This document shows positions 1 through 6,259 of a stretch of 6,458 nucleotides of DNA, piece after piece. The notes below the pieces were generated by a model. The model did not search any database. It had not been told where the DNA came from and saw only the letters and a list, made by a program, of their open reading frames with translations. The stretch comes from CAZIUL01 sp964542475 (lineage in GTDB: Bacteria; Planctomycetota; B15-G4; CAYZWU01): positions 1-6,458 of the forward strand of contig CAZIUL010000113.1 of the NCBI GenBank assembly GCA_964542475.1. The letters run 5' to 3'. The translations under genes were made by a program, and so were the position numbers. The number at the start of each line of letters is the position of its first letter. Positions within the stretch are counted from its first letter, which is position 1.

Positions 1-555
1 GCCACATCACAGCTTACGGCACCTCGCGACGAAGAGTATGAAATAAGCGGGCTAAACTCTCTCGTCCTGATCAGGACAATCGGAATTCGCGGAGAGATGA
101 GTTGAGTGAAAAAAGAAATATCCGCGATCAGGCCCGGAAACGGATTGCAGGTTCATGAGCGTTCAGCAGGAAATTACCGCGGCCTTCAAAAAAATTGAAA
201 ACTATTCGAAGCCGGCTCTTTTCGTACGCACAAAAAAAACGAGTTTTCATCTCGCATCCTGGTATGAAAAGGTATAAAGTTTATTACTCGTTTATGATCA
301 AATATAATCTATGCAATGTAAGTAACGGTTATTGTTCATTATCGACATATCATCATTGATTTGGCATACAGATTCATAAGGCAATATCATTATGTTGGAG
401 AACATTCACAAAGCCCGTACTTCTCCAAATTCGCAATCGCACACGAAATATATGCGTATTACTTTATCTGTATTTCTATCCTATATTTTCTCTTTGTATT
501 CCGCTCTTCGAAATCAGAGTCGCGGATGCCTGATTGCTGCAATAAGGAGTAAAGA
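1..555. other. Upstream region without a convincing gene; AT-rich leader
   Basis: No frame on either strand gives a product I recognise. The first 105 bases are open in frame 1 and end at TGA (103-105), so they could be the tail of an upstream gene, but the translation has no recognisable motif. Several short overlapping frames follow, the best being 155-277 (40 codons, ATG start, weak ribosome site). From about 260 to 500 the sequence becomes clearly AT-rich compared with the genes downstream, as expected for a promoter and leader region. It contains a perfect TATAAT at 303-308, a small inverted repeat TAAC-G-GTTA at 323-331, and a second promoter-like pair at 361-390. The adenine tract at 232-239 is followed by CGAG (240-243) and CTCG (251-254), which on the minus strand would read as a weak hairpin plus T-run. 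Confidence 0.5.
361..390 (+). promoter_or_regulatory. Candidate sigma70-type promoter for the GNAT/kor/hdr cluster
   Basis: TTGGCA at 361-366 matches the -35 consensus at five of six positions. TATCAT at 385-390 matches the -10 consensus at five of six, with an 18-base spacer. It lies in the AT-rich leader and points toward the first GNAT gene, implying a leader of roughly 160 bases. A second candidate is the perfect TATAAT at 303-308, but its -35 region (about 280-285) is poor. Matches of this quality occur by chance in AT-rich DNA, so this is a suggestion only. Confidence 0.3.
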
Positions 556-1155
556 ATGGTCCGCTATCCCCTGAACACGAAACTAAAGGACAGCTCTGAT
601 ATCACGATAAGAAAGATGCGGCCTGATGATGAGGAGAAATCCCTCGAATTCTTCAAGAGCCTGCCTTTCGAGGACAGACAGTATCTGCGCATCGATGTCA
701 CAGATCCCGAAATCCTGAAAAAGCGAATGAATCCCGGCCCGTTCTACCACTACTGGAGGCTCGTTGCCGAACGGGATAACCGCATCTGGGGAGATGCGAC
801 GATCTGCAGCCATGCCACAGGCTGGATGCGCCATGCATACGAGATCCGTTGCATAGTCCACCCGGATTTCAAGAAAAAGGGCCTGGGCTCACTCCTGATA
901 TGGGAGCTGTTCCAGAAAACCCTGGCTGACAAGGCTGAAATCGTATTCTGCGAGGCCATGCCGGAGCAGAAAGGCGCTGTTGCGGTTCTCGAAAAGCTTG
1001 GCTTCAAAAAAACCCTGGTCAGGCCGAACCATGTGAAGGACATCAAGGGCGACAAACACGACCTCTACATCTATACAAAGGATGTCAATGCAATGTGGGA
1101 CACCTTGAAAAGCTATATGGATGGATACGATTTCGATATTTCCACGAGGCACTAG
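556..1155 (+). CDS. GNAT family N-acetyltransferase (first of a tandem pair)
   Basis: This 199-residue protein is predicted to transfer an acetyl group from acetyl-CoA to an unknown acceptor in the cytoplasm. The N-terminal part (about 16-46: ITIRKMRP, then FF, then LP, then YLR) resembles the GNAT domain attached to acyl-CoA-synthetase-like protein lysine acetyltransferases (Pat type), where an IRPxRPxD...FFxSL...YLRF pattern is usual. The acetyl-CoA motif A spans about 97-114 (IRCIVHPDF then KKKGLG at 106-111), with lysine where the family usually has Q or R. A late LGF (148-150) marks the usual C-terminal strand region. The start is well supported: AAGGAG at 544-549 lies six bases before the ATG. 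A paralogue follows after 51 bases. There is no signal peptide or membrane segment. Family membership is clear; the substrate is not, and protein acetylation is inference. Confidence 0.88.
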   Translation: MVRYPLNTKLKDSSDITIRKMRPDDEEKSLEFFKSLPFEDRQYLRIDVTDPEILKKRMNPGPFYHYWRLVAERDNRIWGDATICSHATGWMRHAYEIRCIVHPDFKKKGLGSLLIWELFQKTLADKAEIVFCEAMPEQKGAVAVLEKLGFKKTLVRPNHVKDIKGDKHDLYIYTKDVNAMWDTLKSYMDGYDFDISTRH

Positions 1156-1206
1156 ATCGATGACAGGTCCAGCCCCATTGCCTTTTTGAATGGAAGGAAA
1201 ACGAAA

Positions 1207-1740
1207 ATGAACGAAGAGGGCCAGGTGCACACGCTCAACGATGGCGCTGAAGTGCTGATCAGGCCGATGACATCGGACGATTGCGATAGATCCATCAGCT
1301 TCTTCCAAGAACTTCCCAAGGAAGAAGTTCTTTACCTCAGGGTCGATGTGACGGACCCTGACGTGGTAAGACACCGTCTGGACACAAATCCGCTGGAAAA
1401 CGTTTTCAGAGTCGTGGCTTTGCACGAAGGCCGGATCGTGGCTGACGCGACCTTGCGTTGGCCCAGTCACGGCTGGATGTCGCACGTTGGCGAGATCAGG
1501 GTCATCATCGCCAAGGAGTTACGAAGACGCGGCCTGTCATCTTTTCTTTACAGACAGCTATTCGTGCAAGCCGTGCGGGAAGGCCTGGAAAAAATCGAGG
1601 CCTATATGATACCGCAGCAGGAATCAGCCATAAGATGCGTGGATAAGCTCGGGTTCAAGAAGGAAGGCGTGCTTCCTAATTTCGTGAAGGATATAAGCGG
1701 AGGCCTGCAGGACCTTATCATCATGTCGACTTACATTTAA
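1207..1740 (+). CDS. GNAT family N-acetyltransferase (second of a tandem pair)
   Basis: This 177-residue protein is a paralogue of the preceding gene. The two align residue for residue without gaps over positions 11-170, with 64 identities in 160, so they come from a duplication that has since diverged. Shared blocks include YLRxDVTDP (43-51), GW-M-H (89-93), EIR (96-98), KLGFKK (147-152) and VKDI (160-163). The acetyl-CoA loop is RRRGLS (106-111): R-x-x-G is canonical, but serine replaces the usual final glycine or alanine. I chose the ATG at 1207 because AAGGA (1194-1198) lies eight bases before it; an in-frame TTG at 1186 would place the ribosome site inside the gene. The korD gene starts 58 bases downstream on the same strand. 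Acceptor unknown. Confidence 0.87.
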   Translation: MNEEGQVHTLNDGAEVLIRPMTSDDCDRSISFFQELPKEEVLYLRVDVTDPDVVRHRLDTNPLENVFRVVALHEGRIVADATLRWPSHGWMSHVGEIRVIIAKELRRRGLSSFLYRQLFVQAVREGLEKIEAYMIPQQESAIRCVDKLGFKKEGVLPNFVKDISGGLQDLIIMSTYI

Positions 1741-1798
1741 TGGGTTTCAACACGGAAACATCGAACAGCAAAAGGGCAGGATCAAAAGAGGTGCATTG

Positions 1799-2071
1799 AT
1801 GAAATTCTGGAGAAAGCCGCTCGATATCGGCAGCATGAAAACACCGCGAGGCATGGTACAAATCATCATTGAGCGATGCAAAGGATGCTCCTTTTGCGTG
1901 GAGTATTGTCCCAAGCACATCCTTCAGATCTCCAAGAAGTTCAACAAGAAGGGATACCATTATCCCGAGGTGCTGGACCATGATGTGTGCGTGGACTGCA
2001 ATCTCTGCGAGGCTATATGCCCTGAGTTCGCCATTTACTCGGCTCCCATGGAGCCGGTGGAGGAGGCATAA
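1799..2071 (+). CDS. korD: 2-oxoacid:ferredoxin oxidoreductase delta subunit (2x[4Fe-4S] ferredoxin)
   Basis: This 90-residue iron-sulfur protein is likely the delta subunit that wires the Kor enzyme to external ferredoxin. It carries two complete CxxCxxCxxxCP motifs, with cysteines 27, 30, 33, 37 and 64, 67, 70, 74, each followed by proline, which predicts two [4Fe-4S] clusters. About 20 residues precede the first motif and an acidic tail (EPVEEA) ends the protein. The size and position directly before korA match the D-A-B-C order known from oorDABC operons. The ATG at 1799 is preferred over the adjacent TTG (1796) because GAGGTG (1788-1793) is five bases upstream. A stand-alone ferredoxin is possible, but the context favours a Kor subunit. 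The 99-base gap to korA holds a possible attenuator. Confidence 0.88.
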   Translation: MKFWRKPLDIGSMKTPRGMVQIIIERCKGCSFCVEYCPKHILQISKKFNKKGYHYPEVLDHDVCVDCNLCEAICPEFAIYSAPMEPVEEA

Positions 2072-2086
2072 CAAGACTCCAAGACA

Positions 2087-2133
2087 AACCCGAAGAAGGG
2101 TTGAACATAGATCTCGAACAACCTGTTTTTTTT
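2087..2133 (+). terminator. Candidate attenuator: two exclusive hairpins plus T8 between korD and korA
   Basis: AACCC (2087-2091) can pair with GGGTT (2098-2102) across a six-base loop. Alternatively GGGTTG (2098-2103) can pair with CAACCT (2119-2124, one G-T pair) across a 15-base loop. The second hairpin is followed at once by eight T's (2126-2133), as in an intrinsic terminator. The two share the 2098-2103 strand, so only one can form at a time. The terminator stem is short and its loop large, so termination would be partial at best. Confidence 0.4.
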
Positions 2134-2159
2134 ATCCGGTATTAAGCCTGCTGCATTGC

Positions 2160-2173
2160 GGAGGTGAGCATTG
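2160..2173 (+). promoter_or_regulatory. Ribosome binding site supporting the TTG start of korA
   Basis: GGAGGTGA (2160-2167) is a near-perfect Shine-Dalgarno sequence, with GGAGG ending six bases before the TTG at 2171. The next in-frame ATG (2210) has no such site. Starting at the TTG also restores the usual dozen or so residues before the conserved GD/GN-x-A-x-AEG segment of KorA proteins. Confidence 0.75.
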
Positions 2174-3328
2174 GAAGAGAACAAGGCCGTATTGACCGGC
2201 GAACATTTCATGAACGGAGACATAGCTGCGGCTGAGGGGGGCTTGGCCGCCGGATGCCGTTTCTTTGGAGGCTACCCCATCACCCCGGCCACGGAGGTGG
2301 CGGAACGGATGTCCGAGCGGCTTCCGGAGGTGGGCGGCAGGTACATCCAGATGGAGGACGAGATCGCTTCCATGAACTCTCTCCTGGGCGCGTCTTGGGC
2401 CGGAATGAAATCGATGACCTCGACCTCCGGCCCCGGGTTCAGCCTGATGATGGAAAACCTGGGCCTCGGGGTTATGCTGGAAACCCCGTGTGTGATTGTG
2501 AATGTCCAGCGCGGCGGACCGTCCACCGGGCTTCCCACGCTGGTGGGACAGGCTGACATGATGCAGGCGCGCTGGGGTTCGCACGGGGACTACGAGATCA
2601 TCGCCCTCACACCCAACTCGCCGCAGGAGTGCTTCGATCTGACGATCAAGGCGTTCAACCTGTCGGAGCAGTACAGGGTGCCTGTATTTCTCATGACAGA
2701 CGAATCGGTGGGCCACCTGACCGAGAAGGTCTCGATCCCCTCCCCGGACAAGATCAAGGTCGTCAACCGGAAGATGACCTCCGCCAAGCCGGAAGATTAC
2801 CTCCCCTACAAGACCACAAAGAAAAACCTGGTCCCCGAAATGGTGGAAGCGGGCATGGGGTACAGGATCCATGTCACGGGGCTGACCCACGACGAGAAGG
2901 GCTACCCAGTGATCAACGACGAAGCCCAGGACGTGCTCGTTCGCAGGCTCGTGGACAAGATCAAGCTCAATGCCGACAAGATCATCGAGTATGAAGAGAT
3001 CCATGTGAAGGATGCTGACGCGGTGGTCGTTTCGTTCGGCATCACGTCGCGCATAGCACAGCTCGCCGTGGAGATGGCCAGGAAAAAAAAGATGAAGGTG
3101 GGCATGCTCAGGCTCATCGTTGCGTGGCCGTTTCCTGAGAAAAGAATCGAGGAGCTGGCATCAAGAGTCAAGGGCTTCGTTGTGGCTGAAAACAACCTGG
3201 GACAGATGTTCTACGAGGTCCAGCGCTGCGCAGGCAAAGGGGTCAAAACCGTGCTCAGCCCCCACTGCGGAGGAGGCGTTCACGATCCCGATGATATCCT
3301 GGAGAAGATCGAGGAGGTGCTGAAATGA
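2171..3328 (+). CDS. korA: 2-oxoglutarate (2-oxoacid):ferredoxin oxidoreductase alpha subunit
   Basis: This 385-residue subunit carries the pyrimidine-binding and transketolase C-terminal-like domains of a thiamine-dependent 2-oxoacid:ferredoxin oxidoreductase. The enzyme converts a 2-oxoacid plus CoA to acyl-CoA and CO2 while reducing ferredoxin. Visible marks are AAAEGGLAAGCRF (19-31), the substrate-loop signature GGYPITPATE (33-42), MEDEIAS (61-67), TSTSGPGFSL (83-92) and RGGPSTGLPT (114-123). The last two are typical of KorA/OorA-type alpha subunits. The C-terminal half, from about 240, fits the domain usually found there. Length matches the usual 375-390 residues. Translation starts at TTG with a very strong ribosome site. 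The TGA stop overlaps the ATG of korB, indicating translational coupling. The 2-oxoglutarate preference is inferred from similarity; 2-oxoisovalerate or another 2-oxoacid cannot be excluded. Confidence 0.92.
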   Translation: MEENKAVLTGEHFMNGDIAAAEGGLAAGCRFFGGYPITPATEVAERMSERLPEVGGRYIQMEDEIASMNSLLGASWAGMKSMTSTSGPGFSLMMENLGLGVMLETPCVIVNVQRGGPSTGLPTLVGQADMMQARWGSHGDYEIIALTPNSPQECFDLTIKAFNLSEQYRVPVFLMTDESVGHLTEKVSIPSPDKIKVVNRKMTSAKPEDYLPYKTTKKNLVPEMVEAGMGYRIHVTGLTHDEKGYPVINDEAQDVLVRRLVDKIKLNADKIIEYEEIHVKDADAVVVSFGITSRIAQLAVEMARKKKMKVGMLRLIVAWPFPEKRIEELASRVKGFVVAENNLGQMFYEVQRCAGKGVKTVLSPHCGGGVHDPDDILEKIEEVLK

Positions 3329-4197
3329 GTACACCCGGGACGAGTCAGAAAAAACCAGCCGCCCCTTCAGGGCAGCACCCCAAGGACCGGCTTCTGAGGG
3401 ATGACCGCATTCCTCACATCTGGTGCCCCACCTGCGGAATCGGCACGGCTGTCGCCTGCTTCATAGAGGCTGTGGAGGAGGTCGATGTTCCTGAAGAGGA
3501 TTACGCGATCGTCTCGGGCATCGGCTGCTCGGGCAGGATCGCGGGATACCTGAACCTCGATTCCTTCCACACCACCCACGGAAGAGCAATCCCCTTTGCG
3601 ACCGGGCTTGCCGTTGCAAAACCCCACATGAAGGTTATCGTGTTCAGCGGTGACGGCGACCTCACGGGAATCGGCGGAAACCACCTGATCCACGCGGCCC
3701 GCAGGAACATGGACATCAAGGTCTTCTGCATAAACAACTTCATCTACGGAATGACAGGCGGCCAGGTGGCCGCGACAACTCCCATAACGGCAAAAACCGC
3801 GACATCCCCATACGGCTGTATGGAGCACCCGTTCAACCTGCCGCATCTCGTGAAAGCGGCGGGCGCCACCTACGTGGCGCGCTGGACAGCCCTCCACATC
3901 CGGAGACTCAGAAACACGTTCAAGGAGGCGATCAACAAGAAAGGGTTCTCATTCGTGGAAATCATCGCCCCCTGCTCCACGCTTTACGCCCGTAAAAACC
4001 GGCTCGGCTCGGGTTACGACCTCATGAAGTTTTACCACGACAACTCGGAGATCAAGCACGGTGCTGACACCGAACAGCTTGAACTTCCCTTCCAGTCGAA
4101 GATCATTGTTGGGAAGTTCGTTGATATCGAAGAAAGGCCCACCTGGACTGAGATGTACCGGGACGGAATCGAGAAGGTCTTTGGAGAAAAGAAATGA
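3325..4197 (+). CDS. korB: 2-oxoglutarate (2-oxoacid):ferredoxin oxidoreductase beta subunit
   Basis: This 290-residue catalytic subunit binds thiamine diphosphate and one [4Fe-4S] cluster. The thiamine motif is GDGD (109-112) followed by NN (137-138) and YGMTGGQ (141-147). Cluster ligands are C34 and C37 (CPTCGIG), C68 (GIGCSG) and C217 (APCSTL). The spacing closely follows the four ligands known in short archaeal 2-oxoacid:ferredoxin oxidoreductase beta subunits. The conserved HTTHGRA-PFATG segment (82-94) is also present. About 25 residues before the core (Ser, Pro, Gln, Lys) form a low-complexity extension. The ATG overlaps the korA stop by four bases, and GGAGGTG just upstream serves as ribosome site; its own stop overlaps the korC start the same way. 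This tight coupling implies equal amounts of the three subunits. Confidence 0.93.
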   Translation: MSTPGTSQKKPAAPSGQHPKDRLLRDDRIPHIWCPTCGIGTAVACFIEAVEEVDVPEEDYAIVSGIGCSGRIAGYLNLDSFHTTHGRAIPFATGLAVAKPHMKVIVFSGDGDLTGIGGNHLIHAARRNMDIKVFCINNFIYGMTGGQVAATTPITAKTATSPYGCMEHPFNLPHLVKAAGATYVARWTALHIRRLRNTFKEAINKKGFSFVEIIAPCSTLYARKNRLGSGYDLMKFYHDNSEIKHGADTEQLELPFQSKIIVGKFVDIEERPTWTEMYRDGIEKVFGEKK

Positions 4198-4751
4198 GAG
4201 AAGAAATAAGGGTCACAGGGTTCGGCGGGCAAGGCATCATCCTTTCAGGCTTCATCATTGGTAAGGCCGCCACCGTGTACGACAACAATTTCGCGACAAT
4301 GGTCCAGGCATACGGTCCCGAAGCGCGCGGAAGCGCGTGTTCCGCACAGGTGGTCGTGTCGGATGAAAAGGTCCTATATCCCTATTTGAGGAAACAGAAA
4401 ATCCTGGTCGTGCTTTCCCAGGAGGGGTACGACAACTTCATCAACACAACGATCCCCGAAGGAACGGTGCTCATCGACAAAGACCTCGTGGAGTACGAGA
4501 AAGAACCGAAAGTAAAGACCTTTCTCTCCATGCCGGCAACGGTCAAGGCCGAGGAGCTCGGCAGGAGGATGGTGGCAAACATCGTGATGCTCGGATTCTT
4601 CGCCGGGGTCACGAAGGTAATCAGCCGCGACGCGATGATTCAGGCGGTCAAGACCACGGTTCCCAAGGGGACCGAAGAGCTGAACATGAAGGCTCTACAG
4701 ATCGGATTCGACCATGCCGATTCTGCGGAAAAAGCCGGGATCAAAAAATAG
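4194..4751 (+). CDS. korC: 2-oxoglutarate (2-oxoacid):ferredoxin oxidoreductase gamma subunit
   Basis: This 185-residue gamma subunit forms the domain usually linked to CoA handling and subunit contacts in 2-oxoacid:ferredoxin oxidoreductases. The N-terminal glycine-rich GFGGQGIILSG (9-19) and the YGPEARG (40-46) followed by SAQVVVSDEKVLYP (50-63) are hallmarks of KorC/OorC proteins. Length matches the usual 180-190. The ATG overlaps the korB stop by four bases, so A, B and C are translationally coupled. A 67-base gap then separates it from hdrC. There is no cysteine cluster, as expected, since the iron-sulfur centres sit in KorB and KorD. Confidence 0.92.
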   Translation: MREEIRVTGFGGQGIILSGFIIGKAATVYDNNFATMVQAYGPEARGSACSAQVVVSDEKVLYPYLRKQKILVVLSQEGYDNFINTTIPEGTVLIDKDLVEYEKEPKVKTFLSMPATVKAEELGRRMVANIVMLGFFAGVTKVISRDAMIQAVKTTVPKGTEELNMKALQIGFDHADSAEKAGIKK

Positions 4752-4818
4752 AAAACAACGCGATGCAACGCCACATAAAGGCACTGGGATTGCGACTTGA
4801 CAGAACAGGCGGCGAACA

Positions 4819-5277
4819 ATGACAAAGCTTGATTTCAAGTTCAAGGAAAAGCTGGACCGGATCATAGGGGGCGACTTTCACAGCTACTGCTTCCAGTGCG
4901 GAGCATGCGTGGGCGACTGCCCCACAGCCAGGTACTCCGAACGTTTCAACCCGAGGCTCATCATGCTCATGTGCATTATGGGCCAGGAAAAGGAGCTGCT
5001 CGAAGAAGACTCCATGATCTGGGAGTGCACCAACTGCTGCAACTGCATGGAACGATGCCCACAGGACGTGAAACCCGTGGAGGTGATCATCGCGCTCAAA
5101 AACCTCTGCGGCGAAAAAGGTACCCGCCCTTCCAAGGTGGGCGACATGGTTAATGCGGTCAAGAAAACAGGTATGACGGGCCAGGTAACGCCGGCGATCA
5201 ACAAGATACGGGACAGCCTCGGGCTCGATCCGGTCAAGACGGTGCCCGTTGAAGAAATTCTCGAACTCCTCCGCTGA
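4819..5277 (+). CDS. hdrC: Heterodisulfide reductase-like subunit C (2x[4Fe-4S])
   Basis: This 152-residue soluble iron-sulfur protein would pass electrons between HdrA and HdrB in an HdrABC-type complex. Two CxxCxxCxxxCP motifs use cysteines 24, 27, 30, 34 and 70, 73, 76, 80, with the roughly 35-residue connecting segment characteristic of HdrC. CFQCGACVGDCP and the later C-T-x-C...CMERCP pattern match HdrC proteins well. An extra cysteine (C74) directly follows C73 in the second motif. There is no membrane segment, so this is the cytoplasmic C type, not the cytochrome-linked HdrDE type. The ribosome site is weak (AGGCGG at 4807-4812). It lies 67 bases after korC and 31 bases before hdrB. 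The physiological disulfide or other substrate of the complex is unknown. Confidence 0.9.
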   Translation: MTKLDFKFKEKLDRIIGGDFHSYCFQCGACVGDCPTARYSERFNPRLIMLMCIMGQEKELLEEDSMIWECTNCCNCMERCPQDVKPVEVIIALKNLCGEKGTRPSKVGDMVNAVKKTGMTGQVTPAINKIRDSLGLDPVKTVPVEEILELLR

Positions 5278-5292
5278 GTCCGCTCACGGAGG
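5268..5292 (+). other. Strong hairpin across the hdrC stop codon
   Basis: CCTCCG (5268-5273) pairs with CGGAGG (5287-5292). TGAG (5275-5278) pairs with CTCA (5283-5286), leaving a TCCG tetraloop and one bulged C at 5274. The hdrC stop TGA (5275-5277) lies within the upper stem. No T-run follows, so this is not an intrinsic terminator. The hdrB ribosome site (AGGTGA, 5299-5304) lies just outside the stem. A role in mRNA stability or processing, or in coupling hdrC to hdrB, is inference. Confidence 0.5.
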
Positions 5293-5308
5293 CTGACCAG
5301 GTGATAAA

Positions 5309-6205
5309 ATGCCAGAAAAGACCAGTCTGCGATATACCCCGTTCTTCGGGTGCATGATCTCCACCAAATACCCACAATTCGAGGCGTCTGTCAGAAAGAC
5401 CTTTCCAAAGCTCGGAGTAGAGCTGCAGGACCTGGACGGTTATTCCTGCTGCCCTGACCCCATCTACTTCAAAGCTTTCGACAAAGAGCAGTGGATAACC
5501 CTTGCCGCGCGAAACCTGTGCATAGCCGAGGAGGCGGGGCTCGACATCGTGACCTGCTGCTCAGGGTGCACCGGCACGCTCATGGAAGCCAACCACCTGC
5601 TTCATGACAACGGAGAGATACGCGACCGGGTCAACGCCCGGCTGAAGAAGATAGGCAAATCGTTCCAGGGAACCACCAGGGTCAGGCACATAGTGACCGT
5701 GCTCCGCGACGATGTGGGCCTGGACAAGGTCACCGAATCGGTGGTCAAGCCGCTGAACAGCCTGCGCGTTGCGATCCACTACGGATGCCACCTGCTGAAA
5801 CCCTCGAACATCATGCAGGTGGACGATCCTGACAGGCCAACCATCCTCGAAGACCTGATGCACGCGATCAGCGCGGAGCCCATCGAACACGAGGAAAAGG
5901 TGCTCTGCTGCGGCAAGGCATGCATGGACTCTGACATCCCCGGGGAGATGACCCGCGATGTGCTGCGATCCATCCAGGCGCTGGCTGCCGACTGCATGGG
6001 GCTGATCTGCCCCACTTGCTTCGACGAATACGATGTGGGACAGCTCCTTCTCGGGCGCAAGTTCAAGGAAGAGTTCAACCTGCCCGTTATTTACTACTTT
6101 CAGCTGCTCGGGCTGGCCCAGGGGTTCAGCCCCGAAGAGATGGGTTTCAAACGCCACAAGATCAAGGTTCACCCTGTTCTTGAAAAGCTGGGGCTTCAGC
6201 TCTGA
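5309..6205 (+). CDS. hdrB: Heterodisulfide reductase-like subunit B (two CCG domains)
   Basis: This 298-residue protein is the likely catalytic subunit of the Hdr complex. HdrB proteins of methanogens hold two noncubane [4Fe-4S] clusters in CCG domains and cleave the CoM-S-S-CoB disulfide; in bacteria the substrate is usually unknown. Both CCG motifs are complete. The first is C15, CC 47-48, then C84 and C87 (CX31CCX35CXXC). The second is C160, CC 200-201, then C234 and C237 (CX39CCX32CXXC). Length matches the family. The ATG at 5309 is supported by AGGTGA (5299-5304). The hdrA gene begins 54 bases downstream. Presence of all ligands argues that both clusters are built, so this is a working catalytic subunit, not a degenerate CCG protein. 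Confidence 0.92.
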   Translation: MPEKTSLRYTPFFGCMISTKYPQFEASVRKTFPKLGVELQDLDGYSCCPDPIYFKAFDKEQWITLAARNLCIAEEAGLDIVTCCSGCTGTLMEANHLLHDNGEIRDRVNARLKKIGKSFQGTTRVRHIVTVLRDDVGLDKVTESVVKPLNSLRVAIHYGCHLLKPSNIMQVDDPDRPTILEDLMHAISAEPIEHEEKVLCCGKACMDSDIPGEMTRDVLRSIQALAADCMGLICPTCFDEYDVGQLLLGRKFKEEFNLPVIYYFQLLGLAQGFSPEEMGFKRHKIKVHPVLEKLGLQL

Positions 6206-6259
6206 CCTTGTTTCTTTTGTAAACGAACGGACCGGATTTCTGCTGCATAGGAAAAGGCA

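Noticed and set aside
106..198. GTG frame whose AIRPGNGL resembles the SAF segment of sialic acid synthases
   Set aside because: Only about eight residues match, the frame is 30 codons long, and the residues on both sides do not continue the family.
232..254. Minus-strand terminator: CGAG/CTCG hairpin followed by eight T's
   Set aside because: The stem is only four or five pairs and no minus-strand gene is seen to its right that would need it.
361..552. Open frame of 63 codons starting at TTG, with one hydrophobic stretch
   Set aside because: There is no ribosome site before the TTG. It lies in AT-rich leader DNA where hydrophobic codons arise by chance, and it covers the best promoter candidate.
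392..574. Open frame of 60 codons overlapping the start of the first GNAT gene
   Set aside because: Its ribosome site is poor and too far away, its composition is low-quality, and it runs 19 bases into a gene with a much better start.
889..1485. Minus-strand open frame (198 codons) spanning both GNAT genes
   Set aside because: It crosses the intergenic gap of two clear plus-strand genes and has no recognisable domain.
2132..3004. Long minus-strand open frame (290 codons) opposite korA
   Set aside because: It is a shadow of a GC-rich codon pattern. The translation is rich in His, Arg and Gly with no motif, and korA on the other strand is unambiguous.
3083..3090. Run of eight A's inside korA as a possible slippage site
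   Set aside because: The normal frame encodes RKKKMK and continues to the expected C-terminus, and no shifted frame gives a plausible alternative product.
3326..3328. Other TGA stops in the operon (korA, korB, hdrC, hdrB) as further selenocysteine codons
   Set aside because: Each lies at the family's normal C-terminus, and korA and korB stops overlap the next start codon. No homologous sequence continues after them.
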